A stretch of 64,000 nt of DNA from Richelia sinica FACHB-800 (GTDB lineage: Bacteria; Cyanobacteriota; Cyanobacteriia; Cyanobacteriales; Nostocaceae), in assembly GCF_014698825.1 (NCBI RefSeq), contig NZ_JACJTT010000023.1, positions 24,056 through 88,055 of the forward strand. Direction: 5' to 3'. This document shows, piece after piece, positions 9,510-18,053 of the stretch. Positions within the stretch are counted from its first letter, which is position 1, and each line of letters begins with the position of its first letter. Made by a program: the position numbers and the translations under genes. The notes beneath the pieces are model-generated. The model was not told the origin of the DNA. It saw only the letters and a program-made list of their open reading frames with translations, and ran no database searches.

Positions 9510-9702
9510 TGGATTTGTGATGAAATGTAATCGTAACTGAATTTTGAGGTAATCAATATCCCCACAGGGATGAAAAGATTTAGAAACTTTTATTGATAAT
9601 TGAATTGTTTAAACACAGGTGATATTGGCACTTTTTCATCACAAGTATATGAAATTAAATGCCAATATTTTAGGAAAGAATGACTAAATGAATCTGACTT
9701 TC

Positions 9703-10761
9703 CTATTTACCTGCATAATATTCATCAAAAGTCTTATAACCAACACCTGTGTAATAGAGTTGGCAGTTATCAGTAATGTCCTTCATTAATTGCCAAGAAA
9801 ACTGACACTCATCATGGAGATAAGGTTGCCAATTTTGCTTAATGCTGTCGTAAGCTAGCCGCAAATTATAGGAAGGAATAGCTGTGGAAATATGATGAGG
9901 GACATGAACATTAATATCGTGACAAAGAATTTCTATCCAACGAGGATAATCACAATGAATTGTTCCTGATAGCTGTGCTAAAGCTGCATTCCACTTGTCA
10001 GCAGGAGAAAAGGGAACATCAGCAGCAGTATGGTGAACAATTGTGAATGTACTCATCCAGAAATGATAAACCATCCAGGGGATAAACCAGTATTTAATAA
10101 ATCCCCAAACTCCAGTTGTAATAATCAAAGTTGGAAAAACTACTGCTGCAAAAATCAGCACTACAGCAACAGAAAGTTTCACACTTGCTTGGTCTTTGGG
10201 TTTAAATTTGCGTGCATCAAAATGTACTACAGCCCAATGACCAATGGAACCTATCCACCATAGACGTTTCCGCATAAAGAATTCAAACGCAGATTGTCTA
10301 TTTTTACCCCAACTTGCAAACACCTCTGGTCTGATGGGATGCCAAGCATTATCTTCTTCCAGTTTGTTGGTATGTTTATGGTGATGGTTATGTCCAATTC
10401 GCCAACTATGAAAGGGATAAATTAAGGGCATCATAAATATATGCCCTACTAAATCATTTACCCAACGACGGTTAGCAAATGAGCGATGACCACAATCATG
10501 TCCAATAACAAAAAAGCCTGTTAATGCAGTTCCTGTAAAAATCCAAGCTATAGGTAAAAGAAACCAAGGAGAAATGGCCAAAAAATAATAGCCTAACGCA
10601 GCCATTGACAAACTAAGTATGATAGTTGTCCAAGCTTTGCGGCTATTTTTCTGAAAACATTCCTTGGGCAGACTTTTGATAATATGTTTTAGTTTGATTT
10701 GGTCTTTACCAAGGTCTGTGGAGACCAGAGTTTTCTGGCTTTTAATTGCTGATGTAGTCAT
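9703..10761 (-). CDS. desA: Delta-12 acyl-lipid desaturase
   Basis: 352-residue integral membrane desaturase that introduces the delta-12 double bond into 18-carbon acyl chains of membrane lipids. Histidine boxes are HDCGH (about 87-91), HNHHH (about 125-129, within HSWRIGHNHHHKHTN) and HVPHH (about 285-289, in DINVHVPHHISTAIPSYNLR). All iron ligands are present. The start is placed at ATG 10761 (MTTSAIKSQK); an in-frame start at 10782 would add seven residues. Middle gene of the cluster, with gaps of about 275 and 190 bases on either side, so the genes may be separately regulated. Confidence 0.92.
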   Translation of the reverse strand: MTTSAIKSQKTLVSTDLGKDQIKLKHIIKSLPKECFQKNSRKAWTTIILSLSMAALGYYFLAISPWFLLPIAWIFTGTALTGFFVIGHDCGHRSFANRRWVNDLVGHIFMMPLIYPFHSWRIGHNHHHKHTNKLEEDNAWHPIRPEVFASWGKNRQSAFEFFMRKRLWWIGSIGHWAVVHFDARKFKPKDQASVKLSVAVVLIFAAVVFPTLIITTGVWGFIKYWFIPWMVYHFWMSTFTIVHHTAADVPFSPADKWNAALAQLSGTIHCDYPRWIEILCHDINVHVPHHISTAIPSYNLRLAYDSIKQNWQPYLHDECQFSWQLMKDITDNCQLYYTGVGYKTFDEYYAGK

Positions 10762-11036
10762 GAATACCTGAAAAAACAACAAACTGTACTACCAAGTCAC
10801 TAAAAATAGCAGCCTGCCGTAAAGTTTTGTAAAATCAATCTTTGGCATTATAGCAACATAAGCGACTAAATTGCATTTACAAATCCCTATTGCCAGCTAT
10901 TTTCAGATTTAGTGGAAAGATATTTTGAGGTAGGGGAAAATTTGAAAATATATTGCATATAAACAGTCAATAGTCCAAAGCCAAGGATAATAAATTGACT
11001 GTTAGACTATTGGCTATGCAACTATCGAGGATGAAA

Positions 11037-11855
11037 TTAGGATTTTCTTTCTGCTAGTTTGACATTTGTGGCTAGACCTAACAGTTGTAGTAATTGAATT
11101 GTCATCCAAGTGATATCAATCTCCCACCATTCTAAGCCATGACGGGCTGAATATTGAAAAGCATGGTGATTGTTATGCCAACCTTCACCAAAAACTAGGA
11201 GAGCAACCCACCAACAATTAGTGGATTTATCACCAGAGTCATGAGTGCGGTAGCCGAATTTATGGGTAGCACTGTTCACTAACCAAGTGCAGTGATAAAC
11301 CCAAACGATGCGGGCAAAAATACCCCACACCACAAATGACCAGCCACCCAAAAGTAACAAAATTATACCCAAAGCTATTTGGATAAATATGAAATATTTT
11401 TGTAAAAACTGATAAACTGGGTCTTCTGCAATATCTTTTGTAAACCGGGGAATTTGAGAGTGAGCGGGAGACTGATAAATCAGCCAACCAATGTGACTCC
11501 ACCAAAAACCTTTATTAGAATCATGGGGGTCGTTTTCAGTATCAGAATGTAAATGATGGATGCGATGTGTACCTACCCACTCGATCGGGCCGCCTTGACA
11601 GGCGAGTGTACCACATAGCACCAGGAAATACTCCAACCATTTAGGAGTTTGAAAACTGCGATGGGTGACAAGACGGTGAAAGCCTAAGGTAATACCTAAA
11701 CCACCACTGACCCAGTATAGGAATAATCCGACACCAACTGCTGTCCAGCTAAAGTTACTAGGTAGAAAGGCAAATAAAGCTCCGATGTGCAGTCCAATGA
11801 AAAACAGGGTATTTACCCAGTTAATTTGAGGTTTAGTTGAGGTAGCAATTGTCAT
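11037..11855 (-). CDS. desC: Delta-9 acyl-lipid desaturase
   Basis: 272-residue stearoyl-lipid 9-desaturase of the acyl-CoA desaturase-like group, which puts in the first double bond. Histidine boxes are HRLVTHRSF (about 60-65), HRIHHLHSDTENDPHD (about 97-101) and EGWHNNHHAF (about 230-235). Membrane segments lie near 15-50 and 155-190. With desA and desB it forms the desC-desA-desB order known from Nostoc and Anabaena, able to make tri-unsaturated fatty acids step by step. It is divergent from the methionine gamma-lyase-like gene across about 90 bases. Confidence 0.93.
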   Translation of the reverse strand: MTIATSTKPQINWVNTLFFIGLHIGALFAFLPSNFSWTAVGVGLFLYWVSGGLGITLGFHRLVTHRSFQTPKWLEYFLVLCGTLACQGGPIEWVGTHRIHHLHSDTENDPHDSNKGFWWSHIGWLIYQSPAHSQIPRFTKDIAEDPVYQFLQKYFIFIQIALGIILLLLGGWSFVVWGIFARIVWVYHCTWLVNSATHKFGYRTHDSGDKSTNCWWVALLVFGEGWHNNHHAFQYSARHGLEWWEIDITWMTIQLLQLLGLATNVKLAERKS

Positions 11856-11943
11856 GCAGTAACCTGAATAGGAATGGTTCAGCCTAATCTGCGTGATCCG
11901 TGAATCCGCATTTTTAGTAATGTTTTAATTTATTGAGGAAATA

Positions 11944-13173
11944 ATGAACAGCTTGGAACAGCTGCGGCAAGCAGAACAGGCACTATTAGAGATTTTTTCT
12001 GGTATTGACGCTCAGGTCAAGCATAATCTTCAACGAGTGCTAGATGCCTTTCGTCATCATCGAGTAGGTGCACACCATTTTGCAGGTGTAAGCGGTTATG
12101 GGCACGATGATTTAGGTCGAGAAACTTTAGATAAAGTATTTGCAGAGGTAATGGGTGCCGAAGCTGCGGTGGTGCGAGTGCAGTTTGTTTCGGGAACTCA
12201 CGCGATCGCCTGTGCGCTGTATGGAGTGCTTCGTCCTGGAGATGAAATGTTAGCAGTAGTCGGTTCTCCCTACGATACGTTGGAAGAGGTAATTGGCTTG
12301 CGAGGACAAGGCCAAGGTTCCCTAATTGATTTTGGCATAAAATACCGGCAATTAGAACTAACTGCCGCAGGAAAAGTCGATTGGCAAGGTTTAAGCACCG
12401 CTATTAATGAAAATACTCGCTTAGTTTTAATCCAGCGTTCCTGTGGCTATTCTTGGCGCTCTAGCCTATCCATTGCCGAAATTGAAAAAATAGTCCACTT
12501 AGTCAAACAGCAAAATCCCAACACAGTCTGTTTTGTCGATAATTGCTACGGTGAGTTTATTGAAACCCAAGAACCCACCCATGTAGGGGTTGACTTAATG
12601 GCCGGGTCATTAATTAAAAATCCTGGTGGTACATTAGTCACGGCAGGAGGCTACGTAGCCGGACGAGCAGATTTAGTAGAAGCAGCAGCCTGTCGCCTCA
12701 CTGCACCAGGGATTGGTAGTGCGGGGGGTGCCACCTTTGACCAAAATCGTCTGTTATTTCAAGGCTTATTTTTAGCACCACAAATGGTCGGTGAAGCAGT
12801 CAAGGGCACTTACTTAACAGGTTATGTATTTGACAAACTGGGATATCCTGTCAACCCTGCACCCCTAGCGCCACGAGGGGATGTGATTCAAGCGATTAAA
12901 TTGGGTTCTGCCAAAAAGTTGATTGCCTTCTGTAAAGCGATACAACAGTATTCGCCTATTGGTTCTTATTTAGACCCCGTTCCCGATGAAATGCCGGGAT
13001 ATGAAAGCCAGGTAGTGATGGCTGGGGGGACGTTTATTGAGGGGAGTACCTTGGAGTTATCAGCGGACGGGCCATTACGTGAGCCTTATATTGTGTATTG
13101 TCAGGGGGGTACACATTGGACTCATGTATCTATTGCTTTGCAAGCTGCTATTGAGGCTGTAGGGGAGACATGA
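11944..13173 (+). CDS. Methionine gamma-lyase / aluminium-resistance family PLP protein
   Basis: 409-residue PLP-dependent enzyme of the Met_gamma_lyase (PF06838) type, a divergent branch of Cys/Met metabolism enzymes. Visible features are HRVGAHHFAGVSGYGHDDLG near the N-terminus, the substrate/cofactor region VRVQFVSGTHAIACALYGVL, CFVDNCYGEFIETQEPTHVG with the PLP-contacting Asp, and the likely Schiff-base lysine in GSLIKNPGGTLVTAGGYVAG (about residue 223). Full length. Substrate specificity is unproven; some relatives are called aluminium resistance proteins on phenotype alone. It ends 14 bases before the GxxExxY element. Confidence 0.85.
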   Translation: MNSLEQLRQAEQALLEIFSGIDAQVKHNLQRVLDAFRHHRVGAHHFAGVSGYGHDDLGRETLDKVFAEVMGAEAAVVRVQFVSGTHAIACALYGVLRPGDEMLAVVGSPYDTLEEVIGLRGQGQGSLIDFGIKYRQLELTAAGKVDWQGLSTAINENTRLVLIQRSCGYSWRSSLSIAEIEKIVHLVKQQNPNTVCFVDNCYGEFIETQEPTHVGVDLMAGSLIKNPGGTLVTAGGYVAGRADLVEAAACRLTAPGIGSAGGATFDQNRLLFQGLFLAPQMVGEAVKGTYLTGYVFDKLGYPVNPAPLAPRGDVIQAIKLGSAKKLIAFCKAIQQYSPIGSYLDPVPDEMPGYESQVVMAGGTFIEGSTLELSADGPLREPYIVYCQGGTHWTHVSIALQAAIEAVGET

Positions 13174-13186
13174 GGTAAGATTTTTA

Positions 13187-13624
13187 TCACGCAGAGGCGC
13201 AGAGGCGCAGAGAGAATGATTGAGAATGAGATTTCGGGAGTTATCGTTGATGTGGCTTACAAGGTTCACACTACTTTGGGGCCTGGTTTGTTGGAGTCGG
13301 TATACGAAACGGTGATGGATGTTGAGTTAAGAAGGCGAAAATTGGAGGTGAAAAGACAGGTCATCATTCCCATCATTTATGAGGGTGTGGTTTTGGAGGA
13401 GGGTTTCCGTGCTGATTTGATAGTTGAAGACAAAGTGATTGTCGAACTAAAATCAGTGGAAACTGTCCATCCTGTACATCAAAAGCAACTATTAACCTAT
13501 CTACGCCTTGCCGATAAGAAAATCGGACTACTAATCAACTTTAACGTCCCACTCATCAAAGACGGCATCACACGCATCGTTAACAAACTCTAAAAACTCT
13601 CCGCGCCTCTGCGCCTCTGCGTGA
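13187..13624 (+). mobile_element. GxxExxY element bounded by 28-bp inverted repeats
   Basis: A 438-bp unit. The left end 13187-13214 begins TCACGCAGAGGCGCAGAGG; the right end 13597-13624 is its reverse complement with one mismatch in 28 (A at 13210-equivalent position versus G). The only gene inside (13216-13593) starts two bases after the left repeat and stops four bases before the right one, so nothing else is carried. Single related repeats occur at 17376-17405 and, in altered form, at 18331-18390. No clear target-site duplication is visible at the outer edges. It looks like a minimal mobile or repeat-amplified unit; calling it mobile is inference. Confidence 0.6.
13216..13593 (+). CDS. 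GxxExxY family protein, PD-(D/E)XK-like fold
   Basis: 125 residues matching the GxxExxY family: the name motif is GPGLLESVYE (residues about 22-31). Downstream, FRADLIVEDKVIVELKS (about 68-84) has the Asp-x-(8 to 10)-Glu-Leu-Lys arrangement of PD-(D/E)XK nucleases, followed by HPVHQKQLLTYLRLADKKIG and LINFNVPLIKDGI. All these conserved residues are present, so the gene looks intact. The biological role is not established. ATG 13216 is directly next to the left inverted repeat; no separate ribosome binding site stands out except the purines of the repeat itself (agagagaa). Confidence 0.9.
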   Translation: MIENEISGVIVDVAYKVHTTLGPGLLESVYETVMDVELRRRKLEVKRQVIIPIIYEGVVLEEGFRADLIVEDKVIVELKSVETVHPVHQKQLLTYLRLADKKIGLLINFNVPLIKDGITRIVNKL

Positions 13625-13628
13625 GCTA

Positions 13629-14828
13629 TCATTCCGGTAACTTATACTGCCCCACGATCCGCTTTGCAAACTCCGGTACGTGCGCTTCCAACTTCTCAGG
13701 ATGATTCCGCTTCACATACAGATAATTCCTGGCAAAATGTGAATCTATAGAAAATCGCCCATATTCCAAACCCTTCGGCCCGATTTTATCAATCACCACT
13801 CCCATTAATTGCGCTACCCACATTGGTAATGTCACCGCATCGTCGTATGCTTTTATCCCTTGTTGTACAGCAGGTTTACGGTTTCCTTGAGACATCACAG
13901 GCTGGGTTTCGATTTGGTCTTTCACCAATTCCAACATTTCTTTTCCGGTATCATTTCTGACTACTATCCATTGCCAGGGGTAGGGTGCGCCCATATACCC
14001 AACAACTAAATCAGCTAAGGAGTTGACATAATCAAAGCAACTCATACAGGATGGAGCAAAGATATCTTTGAGAACGTTGGTTTTCAAGCCGAAGAAAGGT
14101 ACTTTTTCTTCGGAACCATCTTCGTGTTTGAAGTGTACCCGGAAGTCTTGCATAAATTCATAGCTGACAACTGTTTCCGGGGAACGGCTGGTAGTTTCTA
14201 AGAATTTTTGCAGTCCAGCACGGGTAACGTTATCTACGCATGGTGTGCCAAGTACGTAGAGTTTTTCTAAGCCGAGTTTTTTTTCTACAGCCCTTAGTGC
14301 TTGGATTTGGCAACCTACACCGATGACTAATAACCGCTTCATCCCTGATTGTTCGATTTGTTCTAATACTGATAAGTTGGGAGATAGGGTAGGTTTATTT
14401 ACTTTAGCAGCTAGTATTTCTTCTGGGGTACGGGCGATGATGGGCATGGGTTGAAAGCGGTCTTCCTTGGTATTTTGGACACAGACTACGCCTTCCACTA
14501 AGCCACGGTTGAGCATTTCTATGGCTATGGTGCTAACTATACCTGTCCATTGTGCGCCTTCGATAGGCTGTAGTTTCCGTGCAGCCATCATTTCTTGATG
14601 CACACCAAAGTATAGTTCGTTTTCGTCTTCTAGGTTGCGGGAACGTGTATGAGTTTGAGTTTCTAGGGTGTCTATTTGTTGGGTGATGAAGGCGCAAGCT
14701 TCTTTAACGTAGTGGATATAGTAGGTGTCACATAGTCCGCATTCGCTACAAAGTTCTTTAGCGGGACGACGGCTTCCAGGTTTGAGGGCTTTGGCTTTCT
14801 TGTGTTTGCTGGAATCTATGGAGGTCAT
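13629..14828 (-). CDS. bciB: Ferredoxin-dependent 8-vinyl (divinyl chlorophyllide) reductase, BciB type
   Basis: 399-residue Fe-S flavoprotein of the FrhB family, which in cyanobacteria (Slr1923 type) reduces the C8 vinyl group of divinyl (proto)chlorophyllide in chlorophyll synthesis. It has an N-terminal cluster motif CSECGLCDTYY (about 27-37), then VGCQIQALRAVEKKLG, TPCVDNVTRAGL and APSCMSCFDYVNSLADL (about 270), whose cysteines hold further Fe-S ligands. AQWTGIVSTIAIEML and the C-terminal FARNYLYVKRNHPEK are typical. Length fits BciB. The paralogous 7-hydroxymethyl chlorophyll a reductase is similar, but chlorophyll b is not expected here. The stop lies only five bases from the end of the inverted-repeat element. 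Confidence 0.88.
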   Translation of the reverse strand: MTSIDSSKHKKAKALKPGSRRPAKELCSECGLCDTYYIHYVKEACAFITQQIDTLETQTHTRSRNLEDENELYFGVHQEMMAARKLQPIEGAQWTGIVSTIAIEMLNRGLVEGVVCVQNTKEDRFQPMPIIARTPEEILAAKVNKPTLSPNLSVLEQIEQSGMKRLLVIGVGCQIQALRAVEKKLGLEKLYVLGTPCVDNVTRAGLQKFLETTSRSPETVVSYEFMQDFRVHFKHEDGSEEKVPFFGLKTNVLKDIFAPSCMSCFDYVNSLADLVVGYMGAPYPWQWIVVRNDTGKEMLELVKDQIETQPVMSQGNRKPAVQQGIKAYDDAVTLPMWVAQLMGVVIDKIGPKGLEYGRFSIDSHFARNYLYVKRNHPEKLEAHVPEFAKRIVGQYKLPE

Positions 14829-15040
14829 ATATTTTGTTTATTTTTGTCCAATATCGCTTTTATTACGATACCGTTAGGGGTTCTGAAGTGGGTGTTTTAA
14901 GTTGGACAAGAGTTTTTGTATCAAAGTACAAATATGTAAATCAAGACCAACAGCATTATTTTTTATACACGCCAAATAATATAACTTGTATAATTATGTC
15001 TTAAAGTTCACAAACTAATTGTAAAAAAGGCACATCTATT

Positions 15041-16339
15041 GTGGGTAATTCTGATACTAAATGGTCTGCTGATGGTAAAGAAATTCCTTTTGTAGAACAG
15101 CATACAAAAACAAAACATCTACTTACCGAACAATATGTAACTGATTTAATTTATACGCTGTACGGTAGTGGGCAACGTGGAGTTACAAATTTCACTATTA
15201 TTGATGGTTTTTGTGGTGGAGGTATTTACAATGATAAAGACTCAGATAATATCTGGTTTGGTTCTCCTATTCGTTTGATTAAAGCTGTTCAAGAAGGTTA
15301 TTTCAAATCAAAAAGAACTTATCCTTTAAATGTTAAGTTTATATTTATAGATAAGAAAAAAGACCATTTAACATGTTTAAAAAATATTGCTATGTCTCAG
15401 GGAGAATTGGACAATTTATCAGACGAAAAACAGCATATTTTTAAGACAGAATTTGGTGATTTGATAATAGAGTGTGAATTTATTAATGATGAATTTGAAA
15501 ATAAAGTAAACTATTGTGTTTTGCAATCTGAAAACAGGAAGGGGCATTCTTTGTTTATTCTTGATCCCTATGGTTGGTCTGATGTTTCGATGGAGAGTTT
15601 TAGAAAAATCAATAGTCTAAAAAAATCAGAAATAATTTATACCTTTATGGTTGATTTTATCAAAAGATTTTTTTATGATCCAAAATGGCAAGCAAGAGAA
15701 ACTTTTACAAAAGTATTAGAAACAGATGGTTATTTTAATCTTGATCATTTTCAAATGCTAGATACTTTTGGAGAACAAGCAGAATTTAGAAATGATTTTA
15801 TGAAATTATTAAGGGATAAAGGTAATGCAAGCAAAATCATTACATTTGCTATGATGCCTAATAATAATGATAGAGTATTATATTACTTATTTCATATTTG
15901 TAGTCATTTAAGAGCCTTAGAGGTAATGAAAGATGGAAGTTGGAAGTTTAATAATTTAAACTATCAATATCACTATGATATTTATGGATTTGGGTTTAAA
16001 GCCGCTTTGTTTTATGAAGATAATCAATTAGAGTTAAAATTGGATATTAACCAAGATAGTCAACAATCTTGTATAACTAGATTAAGCAAGGATTTAGATA
16101 AAATTATACAAAATTCTCCAGATGGAATTACCTTTAAAGAATTATGTAATAAAACAATGGAACTCAATCCAGCAACTAGACAACAATATTTTGAATATCT
16201 CAATTTATTAAGAGATGCTAAAGAAATAGAAGTAATTAGGAAGGGTAAAAAAACAGATAGTACAAATTTACAAAATGAAGATATAATTAGAAGACCATCA
16301 CAACGTACCTTATTTAATTTACTTAATTACATATCATAA
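15041..16339 (+). CDS. tcmP: Three-Cys-motif partner protein TcmP
   Basis: 432-residue protein starting with GTG 15041. The N-terminal half (KTKHLLTEQYVTDLIYTLYG; TNFTIIDGFCGGGIYND; WFGSPIRLIKAV; VKFIFIDKKKDHL; HSLFILDPYGWSDVS) is the TcmP pattern. A glycine-rich loop after a DGF strand and an acidic FIDK strand suggest a SAM-methyltransferase-like Rossmann fold, with a DPYG in the place of a catalytic DPxx motif. The C-terminal 90 residues resemble a winged-helix segment. It is followed 40 bases later by a radical-SAM gene, the association that gave the family its name. Codon use is strikingly A+T-rich compared with neighbours, suggesting transfer. The biochemical role is unknown. Confidence 0.82.
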   Translation: MGNSDTKWSADGKEIPFVEQHTKTKHLLTEQYVTDLIYTLYGSGQRGVTNFTIIDGFCGGGIYNDKDSDNIWFGSPIRLIKAVQEGYFKSKRTYPLNVKFIFIDKKKDHLTCLKNIAMSQGELDNLSDEKQHIFKTEFGDLIIECEFINDEFENKVNYCVLQSENRKGHSLFILDPYGWSDVSMESFRKINSLKKSEIIYTFMVDFIKRFFYDPKWQARETFTKVLETDGYFNLDHFQMLDTFGEQAEFRNDFMKLLRDKGNASKIITFAMMPNNNDRVLYYLFHICSHLRALEVMKDGSWKFNNLNYQYHYDIYGFGFKAALFYEDNQLELKLDINQDSQQSCITRLSKDLDKIIQNSPDGITFKELCNKTMELNPATRQQYFEYLNLLRDAKEIEVIRKGKKTDSTNLQNEDIIRRPSQRTLFNLLNYIS

Positions 16340-16379
16340 ATTATTTTATACACAAAGATCAAAATATTATAATTCAATT

Positions 16380-17324
16380 ATGATTACTGGAACTGAAAAA
16401 ATAATAAATCCTCTGCAAAAGAGTGCATTAAACAAGAAAGGCTTATGTGACTATGTGATTAATATTGCTTCCGGTTGTTTGCATGGATGTACATTTTGCT
16501 ACGTTCCTTCAACACCAAGTATTAGAACTCAACAAAAAAAATTACATCAAAAAGGTGTGGAAAATCCTCAGCTAGACTGGGGTAAGTATTTATTCATGAG
16601 GGAAGAAGTTCCTGGAAAATTAGATCAAATATTAAAAAGAAAAAGAAAGTGGGAAGAAACACCTTCTGGTAAAGGAGTAATTTTGCTTTGCTCTGGAACA
16701 GATCCATACCAAAATAAAAAAACAGCAGAAATTACTCGTAAAACATTAGAAGTTCTAATTGAACATAAGAAAAAAGTAAGAATTTTAACTCGTGGACTGT
16801 TATGGCAAAATGATTTGGACATTTTGACTCATCCAAACATATCTCTAGGGATGAGTATTCCTTGTATAGATGATGAATTACTAAAAAGAATTGAACCACA
16901 AGCGCCTTTATCATCTGATAGATACAAAGCATTGCAAAAAGGGTATGAAGCCAAATGTCGTTTATATGTAGCTATGGCTCCAACTCCTCCTATGATGACT
17001 TTAGAAAATTTTAAGTTTAATTTAGAACAATTTATGAAAATTAACCCAGAAGTAATCTTTTGGGAACCCATTAATGCTAGAGGAACAAATGGTAAAAGAA
17101 TGTTATCCGCAGGATTAGAGTTTGCAAAATCAATTATGAGTAGGCAATCTTGGGCAGATACCTTTATTCAACAATGGAATGATATTGAAATAGCTGCTCA
17201 ACAGGTAGGATGCGTGGATAAACTACACATTTGGCCAGATCCTTCTTTAAAAGGTTTTGTTAGTAAAGAAAAAATTGATAATTGGTTATATAGACCAACT
17301 ATAGAGAAATGGAATAGCAACTAG
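16380..17324 (+). CDS. Radical SAM protein paired with TcmP (SPL-like)
   Basis: 314-residue radical SAM enzyme. The Fe-S motif lies in CDYVINIASGCLHGCTFCY (CxxxCxxC, about residues 38-45), followed by VPSTPSIRT. Next come GVILLCSGTDPYQNKKTAEI, KVRILTRG and SLGMSIPCIDDELLKRIEPQ, an order seen in spore photoproduct lyase-like and Rv2578c-like radical SAM proteins. All three cluster cysteines are present, so it should bind a 4Fe-4S cluster and SAM. It shares strand, close spacing and A+T-rich composition with tcmP, so the two are probably one operon acting together, perhaps on nucleic acid. The substrate is not known. Confidence 0.82.
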   Translation: MITGTEKIINPLQKSALNKKGLCDYVINIASGCLHGCTFCYVPSTPSIRTQQKKLHQKGVENPQLDWGKYLFMREEVPGKLDQILKRKRKWEETPSGKGVILLCSGTDPYQNKKTAEITRKTLEVLIEHKKKVRILTRGLLWQNDLDILTHPNISLGMSIPCIDDELLKRIEPQAPLSSDRYKALQKGYEAKCRLYVAMAPTPPMMTLENFKFNLEQFMKINPEVIFWEPINARGTNGKRMLSAGLEFAKSIMSRQSWADTFIQQWNDIEIAAQQVGCVDKLHIWPDPSLKGFVSKEKIDNWLYRPTIEKWNSN

Positions 17325-17375
17325 ACAAAGATAGCCCATCAGTATGGAATACTATTTATAGTACATGCTCGATTC

Positions 17376-17405
17376 CTCTCCGCGCCTCTGCGTCTCTGCG
17401 TGAGG
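17376..17405 (+). repeat. Solo copy of the GxxExxY-element end repeat
   Basis: Matches the right-hand end of the 13187-13624 element: CTCTCCGCGCCTCTGCG followed by TCTCTGCGTGA, with one change (C to T) in 28 bases. There is no second repeat or GxxExxY gene nearby, so it is a single end, left by loss of an element or spread on its own. It lies about 50 bases after the radical SAM gene. Confidence 0.8.
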
Positions 17406-17496
17406 CAAAAATAAATGTAGTTTAACATACGCTTATTAAACAATACATCAAGCAATATCTAGGTTTAGGGAACTAAACTAATTAATCGGAGAGAGT

Positions 17497-17525
17497 GCGT
17501 TAGCGTAGCTTACCGAAGGTATCGC
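17497..17525. repeat. Small dispersed repeat of Nostocales type
   Basis: 29-base imperfect palindrome beginning GCGTTAGCGTAGCTTACC and ending GGTATCGC. This resembles the small dispersed repeats scattered through Nostoc and Anabaena genomes. The ends can pair to form a hairpin. No coding function. Confidence 0.6.
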
Positions 17526-17579
17526 TCACTAAAAATAATACTATAAAATAAACTATATCAACAAAGTCTCCATATCCAA

Positions 17580-17750
17580 ATTAGTAGAGAATTTAATGTA
17601 ATAATTGAACGAGATGCTGATGGTTACTTTGTCGCATCTGTACCTAGTATTCCTGGTTGTCACACCCAAGCGAAATTTTTAGATGAACTCATGGAACCTA
17701 TTCGAGAAGCAATAGAACTATGTTTAGAAGTAGATGAAAATCAAATATAA
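17580..17750 (+). pseudogene. HicB-like antitoxin lacking a normal start codon
   Basis: In-frame text reads SREFNVIIERDADGYFVASV, PSIPGCHTQAKFLDELMEPI and REAIELCLEV, ending at TAA 17748-17750. This is the beta-alpha-beta domain of the HicB family (ERDxxGYxVAxVPxxPGCxTQ). The frame has no ATG, GTG or TTG before the conserved region; the codon where homologues start is ATT at 17580. Either a rare ATT start is used or the start codon was lost by mutation. No HicA-like partner was found next to it. Confidence 0.7.
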
Positions 17751-17817
17751 TCTTTGGAATATTTAGGCGTGCTATACTGGGAACACTAGGATATTAATAA
17801 TATAAAAAACATACTAA

Positions 17818-18021
17818 ATGCAAGCAGATAAATATCCCTTTGCTCAAGAATTGATTACTGATATTGACGGTAATATCAGAAAAGTAGTTATGGATTTTCA
17901 AGAATACCTACGGTTGCTAGAAGCACTGGAAGATGAAGGACTTATTCTAGCAATGAAAGAAGTAGAAAATGAAACCCCATTAAATTTTAATGAAGCATTA
18001 GCAGAATTAGAACAAGAGTGA
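17818..18021 (+). CDS. Antitoxin of a RelE-type toxin-antitoxin pair
   Basis: 67-residue acidic protein (KYPFAQELITDIDGNIRKVV, MDFQEYLRLLEALEDEGLIL, then AMKEVENETPLNFNEALAEL). The pattern of a short beta strand, an LLEALEDEGL helix and an ETPLxxxEAL tail is that of the small cyanobacterial antitoxins found upstream of RelE/ParE toxins, where the C-terminal helix wraps the toxin. Its stop codon TGA (18019-18021) overlaps a GTG that would start the downstream toxin. No good Shine-Dalgarno sequence is seen before ATG 17818. Confidence 0.72.
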   Translation: MQADKYPFAQELITDIDGNIRKVVMDFQEYLRLLEALEDEGLILAMKEVENETPLNFNEALAELEQE

Positions 18022-18053
18022 ATACCTAATATCTACCCAGTTTTATTAAAGAC

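Noticed and set aside
8430..11855. Desaturase cluster as something new
   Set aside because: The desC-desA-desB order with intact histidine boxes is a known arrangement in Nostoc and Anabaena.
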